From NCBI GenBank assembly GCA_014843695.1, contig CM026393.1:7288440-7352439 (forward strand): a stretch of DNA of 64,000 bases, in the 5' to 3' direction. Under the pieces are notes generated by a model that searched no databases, was not told the origin of the DNA, and saw only the letters and a program-made list of their open reading frames with translations. This DNA comes from Archivesica marissinica (lineage: Eukaryota > Mollusca > Bivalvia > Venerida > Vesicomyidae). How positions within the stretch are numbered: the first letter of the stretch is position 1; each line of letters starts with the position of its first letter. The position numbers were made by a program, and so were the translations under genes. Below, piece after piece: positions 47,201 through 62,200 of this stretch.

Positions 47201-50200
47201 TACAGTGCCCACGTCTAGTACAGTATCCACGTCTAGTACAGTGTCCACGTCTAGTACAGTGTCCTCGTCTAGTACATTATCCACGTCTAGTACAGTGTCC
47301 ACGTCTAGTACAGTGTCCTCGTCTAGTACAGTGCCCACGTCTAGTACACGTCTAGTACAGTGCCCTCGTCTAGTACAGTATCCACGTCTAGTACAGTGTC
47401 CCCGTCAAGTACAGTGTCCGCGTCTAGTACAGTGTCCTCGTCTAGTACAGTGTCCTCGTCTAGTACAGTATCCACGTCTAGTACAGTGTCCACGTCTAGT
47501 ACAGTGCCCTCGTCTAGTACATTATCCACGTCTAGTACAGTATCCACGTCTAGTACAGCGTCCTCGTCTAGTACAGTGTCCTCGTCTAGTACATTATCCA
47601 CGTCTAGTACAGTGTCAACGTCTAGTACAGTGTCCTCGTCTAATACATTATCCACGTCTAGTACAGTGTCCACGTTAGTACAGTGTCCGCGTCTAGTACA
47701 GTATCCACGTCTAGTACAGTATCCACCTCTAGTACAGTGTACGCGTCTAGTACAGTGTCCTCGTCTAGTACAGTATCCACGTCTAGTACAGTATCCACGT
47801 CTAGTACAGCGTCCTCGTCTAGTACAGTGTCCTCGTCTAGTAGAGTGTCCACGTCTAGTACAGCGTCCTCGTCTAGTACAGTGTCCTCGTCTAGTACAGT
47901 GCCCACGTCTAGTACAGTGTCCTCGTCTAGTACAGTGCCCACGTCTAGTACAGCGTCCTCGTCTAGTACAGTGTCCTCGTCTAGTACAGTGCCCACGTCT
48001 AGTACAGTGTCCTCGTCTAGTACAGTGCCCACGTCTAGTACAGTGCCCACGTCTAGTACAGTGTCCTCGTCTAGTACAGTATCCACGTCTAGTACAGTGT
48101 CCACGTCTAGTACAGTGTCCATGTCTAGTACAGTGCCCTCGTCTAGTACAGTATCCACGTCTAGTACAGTGTCCACGTCTAGTACAGTGTCCTCGTCTTG
48201 TACATTATCCACGTCTAGTACAGTGTCCACGTCTAGTACAGTGTCCTCGTCTAGTACAGTGCCCACGTCTAGTACAGTGTCCACGTCTAGTACAGTGCCC
48301 TCGTCTAGTACAGTATCCACGTCTAGTACAGTGTCCACGTCTAGTACATTATCCACGTCTAGTACAGTGTCCACGTCTAGTACAGTGCCCTCATCTAGTA
48401 CATTATCCACGTCTAGTACAGTGTCCACGTCTAGTACAGTGCCCACGTCTAGTACAGTATCCACGTCTAGTACAGTGTCCACGTCTAGTACAGTGTCCTC
48501 GTCTAGTACATTATCCACGTCTAGTACAGTGTCCACGTCTAGTACAGTGTCCTCGTCTAGTACAGTGCCCACGTCTAGTACACGTCTAGTACAGTGCCCT
48601 CGTCTAGTACAGTATCCACGTCTAGTACAGTGTCCCCGTCAAGTACAGTGTCCACGTCTAGTACAGTGCCCACGTCTAGTACAGTATCCACGTCTAGTAC
48701 AGTGTCCACGTCTAGTAGTGTCCTCGTCAGTACATTATCCACGTCTAGTACAGTCCACGTCTAGTACGTCCTCGTCTAGTGTCCTCGTCTAGTACAGTGT
48801 CCAGTATCGTCTAGTACATAGTACACGTCCACGTCTAGTACAGTGTCGTCTAGTACAGTGTCTACAGTCGTCCAGTGCCCTCGTCTAGTACATTATCCAC
48901 GTCTAGTACAGTATCCACGTCTAGTACAGCGTCCTCGTCTAGTACAGTGTCCTCGTCTAGTCCACGTCTAGTACGTCAACGTCTAGTACAGTGTCCCTCG
49001 TATCCACGTCTAGTACAGTGTCCACGTTAGTACAGTGTCGCGTCTAGTACAGCGTCTAGTACAGTGTCCACGTCTAGTACAGTGTCCGCGTCTAGTACAG
49101 TGTCCTCGTCTAGTACAGTATCCACGTCTAGTACAGTATCCACGTCTAGTACAGCGTCCTCGTCTAGTACAGTGTCCTCGTCTAGTAGAGTGTCCACGTC
49201 TAGTACAGCGTCCTCGTCTAGTACAGTGTCCTCGTCTAGTACAGTGCCCACGTCTAGTACAGTGTCCTCGTCTAGTACAGTGCCCACGTCTAGTACAGCG
49301 TCCTCGTCTAGTACAGTGTCCTCGTCTAGTACAGTGCCCACGTCTAGTACAGTGTCCTCGTCTAGTACAGTGCCCACGTCTAGTACAGTGCCCACGTCTA
49401 GTACAGTGTCCTCGTCTAGTACAGTATCCACGTCTAGTACAGTGTCCACGTCTAGTACAGTGTCCATGTCTAGTACAGTGCCCTCGTCTAGTACAGTATC
49501 CACGTCTAGTACAGTGTCCACGTCTAGTACAGTGTCCTCGTCTTGTACATTATCCACGTCTAGTACAGTGTCCACGTCTAGTACAGTGTCCTCGTCTAGT
49601 ACAGTGCCCACGTCTAGTACAGTGTCCACGTCTAGTACAGTGCCCTCGTCTAGTACAGTATCCACGTCTAGTACAGTGTCCACGTCTAGTACATTATCCA
49701 CGTCTAGTACAGTGTCCACGTCTAGTACAGTGCCCTCGTCTAGTACATTATCCACGTCTAGTACATCCACGTCTAGTACAGTACTAGTGTATCCACGTCT
49801 AGTAGTGTCCACGTCTGTACAGTGTCCTCGTCTAGTACATTATCCACGTCTAGTACAGTGTCCACGTCTAGTACAGTGTCCTCGTCTAGTACAGTGCCCA
49901 GTCTAGTACACGTCTAGTACAGTGCCCTCGTCTAGTACAGTATCCACGTCTAGTACAGTGTCCCCGTCAAGTACAGTGTCCGCGTCTAGTACAGTGTCCT
50001 CGTCTAGTACAGTGTCCTCGTCTAGTACAGTATCCACGTCTAGTACAGTGTCCACGTCTAGTACAGTGCCTCGTCTAGTACCACGTCTAGTACAGTATCA
50101 ACGTCTAGTACAGCGTCCTCGTCTAGTACAGTGTCCTCGTCTAGTACATTATCCACGTCTAGTACAGTGTCAACGTCTAGTACAGTGTCCTCGTCTAGGT

Positions 50201-53200
50201 CTAGTACACACGTCTAGTACAGTGTCCGCGTCTAGTACAGTCTAGTACAGTATCCACCTCTAGTACAGTGTCCGCGTCTAGTACACGTCTAGTACAGTAT
50301 CCACGTCTAGTACAGCGTCCTCGTCTAGTACAGTGTCCTCGTCTAGTAGTGTCCACGTCTAGTACAGCGTTCTCGTCTAGTACAGTGTCCTCGTCTAGTA
50401 CAGTCGTCTAGTACAGTGTCCTCGTCTACAGTGCCCCGTCTAGTACAGTGCCCACGTCTAGTACAGTGTCCTCGTCTAGTACAGTGCCCACGTCTAGTAC
50501 AGTGTCCTCGTCTAGTACAGTGTCCTCGTCTAGTACATTATCCACGTCTAGTACAGTGTCAACGTCTAGTACAGTGTCCTCGTCTATACATTATCCACGT
50601 CTAGTACAGTAGTACAGCGTCCTCGTCTAGTACAGTATCCACGTCTAGTACAGTGTCCAGTGTCCTCGTCTAGTACAGTGTCCTCGTCTAGTACAGTCCG
50701 CGTCTAGTACAGTGTCCTCGTCTAGTACACGTCTAGTACAGTGTACAGTGTCCTCGTCTAGTACAGTATCCACGTCTAGTACAGTGCCCACGTCCACGTC
50801 TAGTACAGTGCCCACGTCTAGTACAGCGTCCTCGTCTAGTACAGTCCTCGTCTAGTACAGTGCCCACGTCTAGTACAGTGTCCTCGTCTAGTATCCACGT
50901 CTAGTACAGTGTCCACGTCTAGTACAGTGTCCTCGTCTAATACATTATCCACGTCTAGTACAGTTCCCTCGTCTAGTACAGTATCCACGTCTAGTACAGT
51001 GTCCACGTCTAGTACAGTGTCCTCGTCTAGTACAGTGCCCACGTCTAGTACACGTCTAGTACAGTGCCCTCGTCTAGTACAGTACAGTGCCCACGTCTAG
51101 TACAGTGTCCACGTCTAGTACAGTGCCCTCGTCTAGTACAGTATCCACGTCTAGTACAGTGTCCACGTCTAGTACATTATCCACGTCTAGTACAGTGTCC
51201 ACGTCTAGTACAGTGCCCTCGTCCACGTCTAGTACATTATCCACGTCTAGTACAGTGTCCACGTCTAGTACAGTGCCCACGTCTAGTACAGTATCCACGT
51301 CTAGTACAGTGTCCACGTCTAGTACATGTCCTCGTCTAGTACATTATCCACGTCTAGTACAGTGTCCACGTCTAGTACAGTGTCCTCGTCTAGTACAGTG
51401 CCCACGTCTAGTACACGTCTAGTACAGTGCCCTCGTCTAGTACAGTATCCACGTCTAGTACAGTGTCCCCGTCAAGTACAGTGTCCGCGTCTAGTACAGT
51501 GTCCTCGTCTAGTACAGTGTCCTCGTCTAGTACAGTATCCACGTCTAGTACAGTGTCCACGTCTAGTACAGTGCCCTCGTCTAGTACATTATCCACGTCT
51601 AGTACAGTATCAACGTCTAGTACAGCGTCCTCGTCTAGTACAGTGTCCTCGTCTAGTACATTATCCACGTCTAGTACAGTGTCATTATCCACGTCTAGTA
51701 CAGTGTCCTCGTCTAGTACATTAGTGTCCGCGTCCAGTGTCCTCGTCTAGTACAGTGTCCACGTCTAGTACAGTGTCCGCGTCTAGTACTAGTATCCACG
51801 TCTAGTACAGTATCCACCTCTAGTACAGTGTCCGCGTCTAGTACAGTGTCCTCGTCTAGTACAGTGCCCACGTCTAGTACAGTGTCCTCGTCTAGTACAG
51901 TGCCCACGTCTAGTACAGCGTCCTCGTCTAGTACAGTGTCCTCGTCTAGTACATTATCCACGTCTAGTACAGTGTCAACGTCTAGTACAGTGTCCTCGTC
52001 TAGTACATTATCCACGTCTAGTACAGTGTCCACGTCTAGTACAGTGTCCGCGTCTAGTACAGTATCCACGTCTAGTACAGTATCCACCTCTAGTACAGTG
52101 TCCGCGTCTAGTACAGTGTCCTCGTCTAGTACAGTATCCACGTCTAGTACAGTATCCATGTCTAGTACAGCGTCCTCGTCTAGTACAGTGTCCACGTCTA
52201 GTACAGTGTCCGCGTCTAGTACAGTATCCACGTCTAGTACAGTATCCACGTCTAGTACAGTGCCCACGTCTAGTACAGTGTCCACGTCTAGTACATTGCC
52301 CTCGTCTAGTACAGTATCCACGTCTAGTACAGTGTTCACGTCTAGTACAGTGTCCTCGTCTAGTACATTATCCACGTCTAGTACAGTGTCCACGTCTAGT
52401 ACAGTGTCCTCGTCTAGTACAGTGCCCACGTCTAGTACAGTGTCCACGTCTAGTACAGTGCCCTCGTCTAGTACAGTATCCACGTCTAGTACAGTGTCCA
52501 CGTCTAGTACATTATCCACGTCTAGTACAGTGTCCACGTCTAGTACAGTGCCCTCGTCTAGTACATTATCCACGTCTAGTACAGTGTCCACGTCTAGTAC
52601 AGTGCCCACGTCTAGTACAGTATCCACGTCTAGTACAGTGTCCACGTCTAGTACAGTGTCCTCGTCTAGTACATTATCCACGTCTAGTACAGTGTCCACG
52701 TCTAGTACAGTGTCCTCGTCTAGTACAGTGCCCACGTCTAGTACACGTCTAGTACAGTGCCCTCGTCTAGTACAGTATCCACGTCTAGTACAGTGTCCCC
52801 GTCAAGTACAGTGTCCGCGTCTAGTACAGTGTCCTCGTCTAGTACAGTGTCCTCGTCTAGTACAGTATCCACGTCTAGTACAGTGTCCACGTCTAGTACA
52901 GTGCCCTCGTCTAGTACATTCCACGTCTAGTACAGTATCCACGTCTAGTACAGCGTCCTCGTCTAGTACAGTGTCCTCGTCTAGTACATTATCCACGTCT
53001 AGTACAGTGTCAACGTCTAGTACAGTGTCCTCGTCTAGTACATTATCCACGTCTAGTACAGTGTCCACGTTAGTACAGTGTCCGCGTCTAGTACAGTATC
53101 CACGTCTAGTACAGTATCCACCTCTAGTACAGTGTCCGCGTCTAGTACAGTGTCCTCGTCTAGTACAGTATCCACGTCTAGTACAGTATCCACGTCTAGT

Positions 53201-56200
53201 ACAGCGTCCTCGTCTAGTACAGTGTCCTCGTCTAGTAAGTGTCCACGTCTAGTACAGCGTCCTCGTCTAGTACAGTGTCCTCGTCTAGTACAGTGCCCAC
53301 GTCTAGTACAGTGTCCTCGTCTAGTACAGTGCCCAACTCTAGTACAGCGTCCTCGTCTAGTACAGTGTCCTCGTCTAGTACAGTGCCCACGTCTAGTACA
53401 GTGTCCTCGTCTAGTACAGTGCCCACGTCTAGTACAGTGCCCACGTCTAGTACAGTGTCCTCGTCTAGTACAGTATCCACGTCTAGTACAGTGTCCACGT
53501 CTAGTACAGTGCCCACGTCTAGTACAGTGCCCTCGTCTAGTACAGTATCCACGTCTAGTACAGTGTCCACGTCTAGTACAGTGTCCTCGTCTTGTACATT
53601 ATCCACGTCTAGTACAGTGTCCACGTCTAGTACAGTGTCCTCGTCTAGTACAGTGCCCACGTCTAGTACAGTGTCCACGTCTTGTACAGTGCCCTCGTCT
53701 AGTACAGTATCCACGTCTAGTACAGTGTCCACGTCTAGTACATTATCCACGTCTAGTACAGTGTCCACGTCTAGTACAGTGCCCTCGTCTAGTACATTAT
53801 CCACGTCTAGTACAGTGTCCACGTCTAGTACAGTGCCCACGTCTAGTACAGTATCCACGTCTAGTACAGTGTCCACGTCTAGTACAGTGTCCTCGTCTAG
53901 TACATTATCCACGTCTAGTACAGTGTCCACGTCTAGTACAGTGTCCTCGTCTAGTACAGTGCCCAGGTCTAGTACACGTCTAGTACAGTGCCCTCGTCTA
54001 GTACAGTATCCACGTCTAGTACAGTGTCCCCGTCAAGTACAGTGTCCGCGTCTAGTACAGTGTCCTCGTCTAGTACAGTGTCCTCGTCTAGTACAGTATC
54101 CACGTCTAGTACAGTGTCCACGTCTAGTACAGTGCCCTCGTCTAGTACATTATCCACGTCTAGTACAGTATCCACGTCTAGTACAGCGTCCTCGTCTAGT
54201 ACAGTGTCCTCGTCTAGTACATTATCCACGTCTAGTACAGTGTCAACGTCTAGTACAGTGTCCTCGTCTAGTACATTATCCACGTCTAGTACAGTGTCCA
54301 CGTCTAGTACAGTGTCCGCGTCTAGTACAGTATCCACGTCTAGTACAGTATCCACCTCTAGTACAGTGTCCGCGTCTAGTACAGTGTCCTCGTCTAGTAC
54401 AGTATCCACGTCTAGTACAGTATCCACGTCTAGTACAGCGTCCTCGTCTAGTACAGTGTCCTCGTCTAGTAGAGTGTCCACGTCTAGTACAGCGTCCTCG
54501 TCTAGTACAGTGTCCTCGTCTAGTACAGTGCCCACGTCTAGTACAGTGCCCACGTCTAGTACAGTGTCCTCGTCTAGTACAGTATCCACGTCTAGTACAG
54601 TGTCCACGTCTAGTACAGGTGTCCACGTCTAGTACAGTGTCCTCGTCTAGTACAGTGCCCACGTCTAGTACAGTGTCCACGTCTAGTACAGTGCCCTCGT
54701 CTAGTACAGTATCCACGTCTAGTACAGTGTCCACGTCTAGTACATTATCCACGTTCTAGTACAGTGTCCACGTCTAGTACAGTGCCCTCGTCTAGTACAT
54801 TATCCACGTCTAGTACAGTGTCCACGTCTAGTACAGTGCCCACGTCTAGTACAGTATCCACGTCTAGTACAGTGTCCACGTCTAGTACAGTGTCCTCGTC
54901 TAGTACATTATCCACGTCTAGTACAGTGTCCACGTCTAGTACAGTGTCCTCGTCTAGTACAGTGCCCACGTCTAGTACACGTCTAGTACAGTGCCCTCGT
55001 CTAGTACAGTATCCACGTCTAGTACAGTGTCCCCGTCAGTACAGTGTCCGCGTCTAGTACAGTGTCCTCGTCTAGTACAGTGTCCTCGTCTAGTACAGTA
55101 TCCACGTCTAGTACAGTGTCCACGTCTAGTACAGTGCCCTCGTCTAGTACATTATCCACGTCTAGTACAGTCCACGTCTAGTACAGCGTCCTCGTCTAGT
55201 ACAGTGTCCTCGTCTAGTACATTATCCACGTCTAGTACAGTGTCCAACGTCTAGTACAGTGTCCTCGTCTAGTACATTATCCATGTCTAGTACAGTGTCC
55301 ACGTCTAGTACAGTGTCCGCGTCTAGTACAGTATCCACGTCTAGTACAGTATCCACCTCTAGTACAGTGTCCGCGTCTAGTACAGTGTCCTCGTCTAGTA
55401 CAGTATCCACGTCTAGTACAGTATCCACGTCTAGTACAGCGTCCTCGTCTAGTACAGTGTCCTCGTCTAGTAGAGTGTCCACGTCTAGTACAGCGTCCTC
55501 GTCTAGTACAGTGTCCTCGTCTAGTACAGTGCCCACGTCTAGTACAGTGTCCCGTCTAGTACAGTGCCCCACGTCTAGTACAGTGTCCACGTCTAGTACA
55601 GTGTCCTCGTCTAGTACAGTGCCCACGTCTAGTACAGTGTCCTCGTCTAGTACAGTGCCCACGTCTAGTACAGTGTCCGCGTCTAGTACAGTGTCCTCGT
55701 CTAGTACAGTATCCACGTCTAGTACAGTGTCCACGTCTAGTACAGTGTCCACGTCTAGTACAGTGCCCTCGTCTAGTACAGTATCCACGTCTAGTACAGT
55801 GTCCACGTCTAGTACAGTGTCCCGTCTAGTACAGTATCCACGTCTAGTACAGTGTCCACGTCTAGTACAGTGTCCTCGTCTAGTACAGTGCCACGTCTAG
55901 TACAGTGTCCACGTCTAGTACAGTGCCCTCGTCTAGTACAGTATCCTCGTCTAGTACAGTGTCCACGTCTAGTACATTATCCACGTCTAGTACAGTGTCC
56001 ACGTCTAGTACAGTGCCCTCGTCTAGTACATTATCCACGTCTAGTACAGTGTCCACGTCTAGTACAGTGCCCACGTCTAGTACAGTATCCACGTCTAGTA
56101 CAGTGTCCACGTCTAGTACAGTGTCCTCGTCTAGTACTTATCACGTCTAGTACAGTGTCCACGTCTAGTACAGTGTCCTCGTCTAGTACAGTGCCCTCGT

Positions 56201-59200
56201 CTAGTACACGTCTAGTACAGTGCCCGCGTCTAGTACAGTATCCACGTCTAGTACAGTGTCCCCGTCTAGTACAGTGTCCCGCGTCTAGTACAGTGTCCTC
56301 GTCTAGTACATGTCCTCGTCTAGTACAGTATCCACGTCTAGTACAGTGTCCACGTCTAGTACAGTGTCCTCGTCTAGTACATTATATAACACAGTATCCA
56401 CGTCTAGTACAGTGTCCACGTCTAGTACAGTGTCCACGTCTAGTACAGTGTCCTCGTCTAGTACATCCACGTCTAGTACAGTCATACGTCTAGTACAGTG
56501 TCCACGTCTAGTACATTATCCACGTCTAGTACAGTGTCCACGTCTAGTACAGTGTCCAGCGTCCCGAGTACAGTATCCACGTCTAGTACAGTGTCCACGT
56601 CTAGTACAGTGTCCACGTCTAGTACAGTGTCCTCGTCTAGTACAGTGTCCACGTCTAGTACAGTATCCACGTCTAGTACAGTGTCCACGTCTAGTACAGT
56701 GTCCTCGTCTAGTACAGTGTCCACGTCTAGTACACCCACGTAGTACACTGCGTCCTCGTCTAGTACAGTGTCCACGTCTAGTACAGTGTCCCCGTCAGTA
56801 CAGTGCCCGCGTCTAGTACAGTGTCCTCGTCTAGTACAGTATCCACGTCTAGTACAGTGTCCACGTCTAGTACAGTGTCCACGTCTAGTACAGTGCCCTC
56901 GTCTAGTACATATCCACGTCTAGTACAGGTCCACGTCTAGTACAGTGTCTCGTCTTGTAACATTATCCACGTCTAGTACAGTGTCCCGTCTAGTACAGTG
57001 TCCTCGTCTAGTACAGTGCCCACGTCTAGTACAGTGTCCACGTCTAGTACAGTGCCCTCGTCTAGTACAGTATCCACGTCTAGTACAGTGTCCACGTCTA
57101 GTACAGTATCCACGTCTAGTACAGTGTCCACGTCTAGTACAGTGCCCTCGTCTAGTACATTATCCACGTCTAGTACAGTGTCCACGTCTAGTACAGTGCT
57201 CCACGTCTAGTACAGTATCCACGTCTAGTACAGTGTCCACGTCTAGTACAGTGTCCTCGTCTAGTACATTCTCCACGTCTAGTACAGTGTCCACGTCTAG
57301 TACAGTGTCCTCGTCTAGTACAGTGCCCACGTCTAGTACACGTCTAGTACAGTGCCCTCGTCTAGTACAGTATCCACGTCTAGTACAGTGTCCCCGTCAA
57401 GTACAGTGTCCGCGTCTAGTACAGTGTCCACGTCTAGTACAGTGTCCTCGTCTAGTACAGTATCCACGTCTAGTACAGTGTCCACGTCTAGTACAGTGTC
57501 CTCGTCTAGTACATTATCCACGTCTTAGTACAGTATCACGTCTAGTACAGCGTCCTCGTCTAGTACAGTGTCCTCGTCTAGTACATTATCCACGTCTAGT
57601 ACAGTGTCAACGTCTAGTACAGTGTCCTCGTCTAGTACATTATCCACGTCTAGTACAGTGTCCACGTCTAGTACAGTGTCCACGTCTAGTACAGTATCCA
57701 CGTCTAGTACTATCCACCTCTAGTACAGTGTCCGCGTCTAGTACAGTGTCCTCGTCTAGTACAGTGCCAGTCTAGTACAGTATCCACGTCTAGTACAGTG
57801 TCCACGTCTAGTACAGTGTCCTCGTCTAGTACAGTGTCCACGTCTAGTACAGTGTCCACGTCTAGTACAGTGTCCTCGTCTAGTACAGTATCCTCGTCTA
57901 GTACATTATCCACGTCTAGTACATTATCCCCGTCTAGTACAGTGTCCATGTCTAATACAGTGTCCTCGTCTAGTACAGTATCCGCGTCTAATACAGTGTC
58001 CTCGTCTAGTACAGTATCCGCGTCTAATACAGTGTCCATGTCTAGTACAGTATCCACGTCTAGTACAGTGTCCACGTCTAGTACATTATCCACGTCTAAT
58101 ACAGTGTCCTCGTCTAGTACATTATCCACGTCTAGTACATTATCCCCGTCTAGTACAGTGTCCATGTCTAATACAGTGTCCTCGTCTAGTACAGTATCCG
58201 CGTCTAATACAGTGTCCTCGTCTAGTACAGTATCCGCGTCTAATACAGTGTCCATGTCTAGTACAGTATCCACGTCTAGTACAGTGTCCACGTCTAGTAC
58301 ATTATCCACGTCTAATACAGTGTCCTCGTCTAGTACATTATCCACGTCTAGTACATTATCCCCGTCTAGTACAGTGTCCATGTCTAATACAGTGTCCTCG
58401 TCTAGTACAGTATCCGCGTCTAATACAGTGTCCTCGTCTAGTACAGTATCCGCGTCTAATACAGTGTCCTCGTCTAGTACAGTATCCACGTCTAATACAG
58501 TGTCCTCGTCTAGTACAGTATCCGCGTCTAGTACATTATCCCCGTCTAGTACAGTGTCAGCGTCTAGTACAGTGTCCTCGTCTAGTAGAGTGTCCCCGTC
58601 AAGTACAGTATCCACGTCTAGTACAGTGTCCTCGTCTAGTACAGTGTCCACGTCTAGTACAGTGTCCTCATCTAGTACAGTATCCACGTCTAGTACAGTG
58701 TCCGCGGCTAGTACAGTATCCACGTCTAGTACAGTATCCACGTCTAGTACAGTGTCCGCGTCTAGTAGAGTATCCACGTCTAGTACAGTGTCCTCGTCTA
58801 GTACAGTATCCACGTCTAGTACAGTGTCCTCGACTAGTACAGTATCCACGTCTAGTACATTATCCACGTCTAGTACATTATCCACGTCTAGTACAGTGTC
58901 CCCGTCAAGTACAGTATCCACGTCTAGTACAGTGTCCTCGTCTAGTACAGTGTCCTCGTCTAGTACAGTATCCACGTCTAGTACAGTGTCCTCGTCTAGT
59001 ACATTATCCACGTCTAGTACAGTGTCCACGTCTAGTACAGTGTCCTCGTCTAGTACAGTGTCCCCGTCAAGTACAGTGTCCGCGTCTAATACAGTATCCT
59101 CGTCTAGTACAGCGTCCTCGTCTAGTACAGTATCCACGTCTAGTACAGTGCCCACGTCTAGTACAGTGCCCACGTCTAGTACAGTGTCCTCGTCTAGTAC

Positions 59201-62200
59201 AGTATCCACGTCTAGTACAGTATCCATGTCTAGTACATTATCCACGTCTAGTACAGTGTCCGCGTCTAGTACAGTGTCCTCGTCTAGTACAGTGTCCCCG
59301 TCAAGTACATTATCCATGTCTAGTACATTATCCACGTCTAGTACATTATCCACGTCTAGTACATTATCCACGTCTAGTACAGTGGCCTCGTCTAGTACAG
59401 TGTCCACGTCTAGTACAGTGTCCGCGTCTAGTACAGTGCCCTCGTCTAGTACATTATCCACGTCTAGTACAGTGTCCGCGTCTAGTACATTATCCACGTC
59501 TAATACAGTGTCCTCGTCTAGTATATTATCCACGTCTAATACAGTGTCCTCGTCTAGTACAGTATCCACGTCTAGTACAGTGTCCTCGTCTAGTACAGTG
59601 TCCACGTCTAGTACAGTGTCCTCGTCTAGTACAGTGTCCGCGTCTAGTACATTATCCACGTCTAATACAGTGTCCTCGTCTAGTACATTATCCACGTCTA
59701 GTACATTATCCACTTCTAGTACAGTGTCCGCGTCTAGTACAGTGTCCTCGTCTAGTACAGTGTCCCCGTCAAGTACAGTGTCCTCGTCTAGTACATTATC
59801 CACGTCTAGTACAGTATCGATGTCTAGTACATTATCCACGTCTAGTACAGTGTCCGCGTCTAGTACAGTGTCCTCGTCTAGTACAGTGTCCCCGTCAAGT
59901 ACAGTATCCACGTCTAGTACAGTGTCCTCGTCTAGTACAGTGTCCACGTCTAGTACAGTGTCCTCGTCTAGTACAGTGTCCGCGTCTAGTACATTATCCA
60001 CGTCTAAAACAGTGTCCTCGTCTAGTACATTATCCAGGTCTAGTACAGTGTCTCCGTCAAGTACAGTATCCACGTCTAGTACAGTATCCACGTCTAGTAC
60101 AGTGTCCGCGTCTAGTACAGTATCCACGTCTAGTACAGTGTCCTCGTCTAGTGCAGTATCCACGTCTAGTACAGTGTCCCCGTCTAGTACATTGTCCAAG
60201 TCTAGTACAATATCCACGTCTAGTACAGTGTCCACGTCTAGTACAGTGCCCTCGTCTAGTACATTATCCACGTCTAGTACAGTGTCCACGTCTAGTACAG
60301 TGTCCACGTCTAGTACAGTGTCCGCATCTAGTACAGTATCCACGTCTAGTACAGTATCCACGTCTAGTACAGTGCCCACGTCTAGTACAGTGTCCACGTC
60401 TAGTACATTGCCCTCGTCTAGTACAGTATCCACGTCTAGTACAGTGTTCACGTCTAGTACAGTGTCCTCGTCTAGTACATTATCCACGTCTAGTACAGTG
60501 TCCACGTCTAGTACAGTGTCCTCGTCTAGTACAGTGCCCACGTTTAGTACAGTGTCCTCGTCTAGTACAGTGCCCTCGTCTAGTACAGTATCCACGTCTA
60601 GTACAGTGTCCACGTCTAGTACATTATCCACGTCTAGTACAGTGTCCACGTCTAGTACAGTGCCCTCGTCTAGTACATTATCCACGTCTAGTACAGTGTC
60701 CACGTCTAGTACAGTGCCCACGTCTAGTACAGTATCCACGTCTAGTACAGTGTCCACGTCTAGTACAGTGTCCTCGTCTAGTACATTATCCACGTCTAGT
60801 ACAGTGTCCACGTCTAGTACAGTGTCCTCGTCTAGTACAGTGCCCACGTCTAGTACACGTCTAGTACAGTGCCCTCGTCTAGTACAGTATCCACGTCTAG
60901 TACAGTGTCCCCGTCAAGTACAGTGTCCGCGTCTAGTACAGTGTCCTCGTCTAGTACAGTGTCCTCGTCTAGTACAGTATCCACGTCTAGTACAGTGTCC
61001 ACGTCTAGTACAGTGCCCTCGTCTAGTACATTATCCACGTCTAGTACAGTATCACGTCTAGTACAGCGTCCTCGTCTAGTACAGTGTCCTCGTCTAGTAC
61101 ATTATCCACGTCTAGTACAGTGTCAACGTCTAGTACAGTGTCCTCGTCTAATACATTATCCACGTCTAGTACAGTGTCCACGTTAGTACAGTGTCCGCGT
61201 CTAGTACAGTATCCACGTCTAGTACAGTATCCACCTCTAGTACAGTGTCCGCGTCTAGTACAGTGTCCTCGTCTAGTACAGTATCCACGTCTAGTACAGT
61301 ATCCACGTCTAGTACAGCGTCCTCGTCTAGTACAGTGTCCTCGTCTAGTAGAGTGTCCACGTCTAGTACAGCGTCCACGTCTAGTACAGTGTCCTCGTCT
61401 AGTACAGTGCCCACGTCTAGTACAGTGTCCTCGTCTAGTACAGTGCCACGTCTAGTACAGTGTCCACGTCTAGTACAGTGTCCTCGTCTAGTACAGTGCC
61501 CACGTCTAGTACAGTGCCCTCGTCTAGTACAGTGTCCACGTCTAGTACAGTGTCCACGTCTAGTACAGTGTCCACGTCTAGTACAGTGTCCACGTCTAGT
61601 ACAGTGCCCTCGTCTAGTACAGTATCCACGTCTAGTACAGTGTCCACGTCTAGTACAGTATCCACGTCTAGTACATTATCCACGTCTAGTACAGTGTCCA
61701 CGTCTAGTACAGTGTCCTCGTCTAGTACAGTGTCCACGTCTAGTACAGTGTCCACGTCTAGTACATATCCACGTCTAGTACAGTGTCCAGTCTAGTACAT
61801 TATCCACGTCTAGTACAGTGTCCACGTCTAGTACAGTGCCCACGTCTAGTACAGTATCCACGTCTAGTACAGTGTCCACGTCTAGTACAGTGTCCTCGTC
61901 TAGTACAGTGTCCACGTCTAGTACAGTGTCCACGTCTAGTACAGTGTCCTCGTCTAGTACAGTGCCCAGGTCTAGTACACGTCTAGTACAGTGCCCTCGT
62001 CTAGTACAGTATCCACGTCTAGTACAGTGTCCCCGTCTAGTACAGTGTCCACGTCTAGTACAGTGCCCACGTCTAGTACAGTATCCACGTCTAGTACAGT
62101 GTCCACGTCTAGTACAGTGTCCTCGTCTAGTACATTATCCACGTCTAGTACAGTGTCCACGTCTAGTACAGTGTCCTCGTCTAGTACAGTGCCCACGTCT

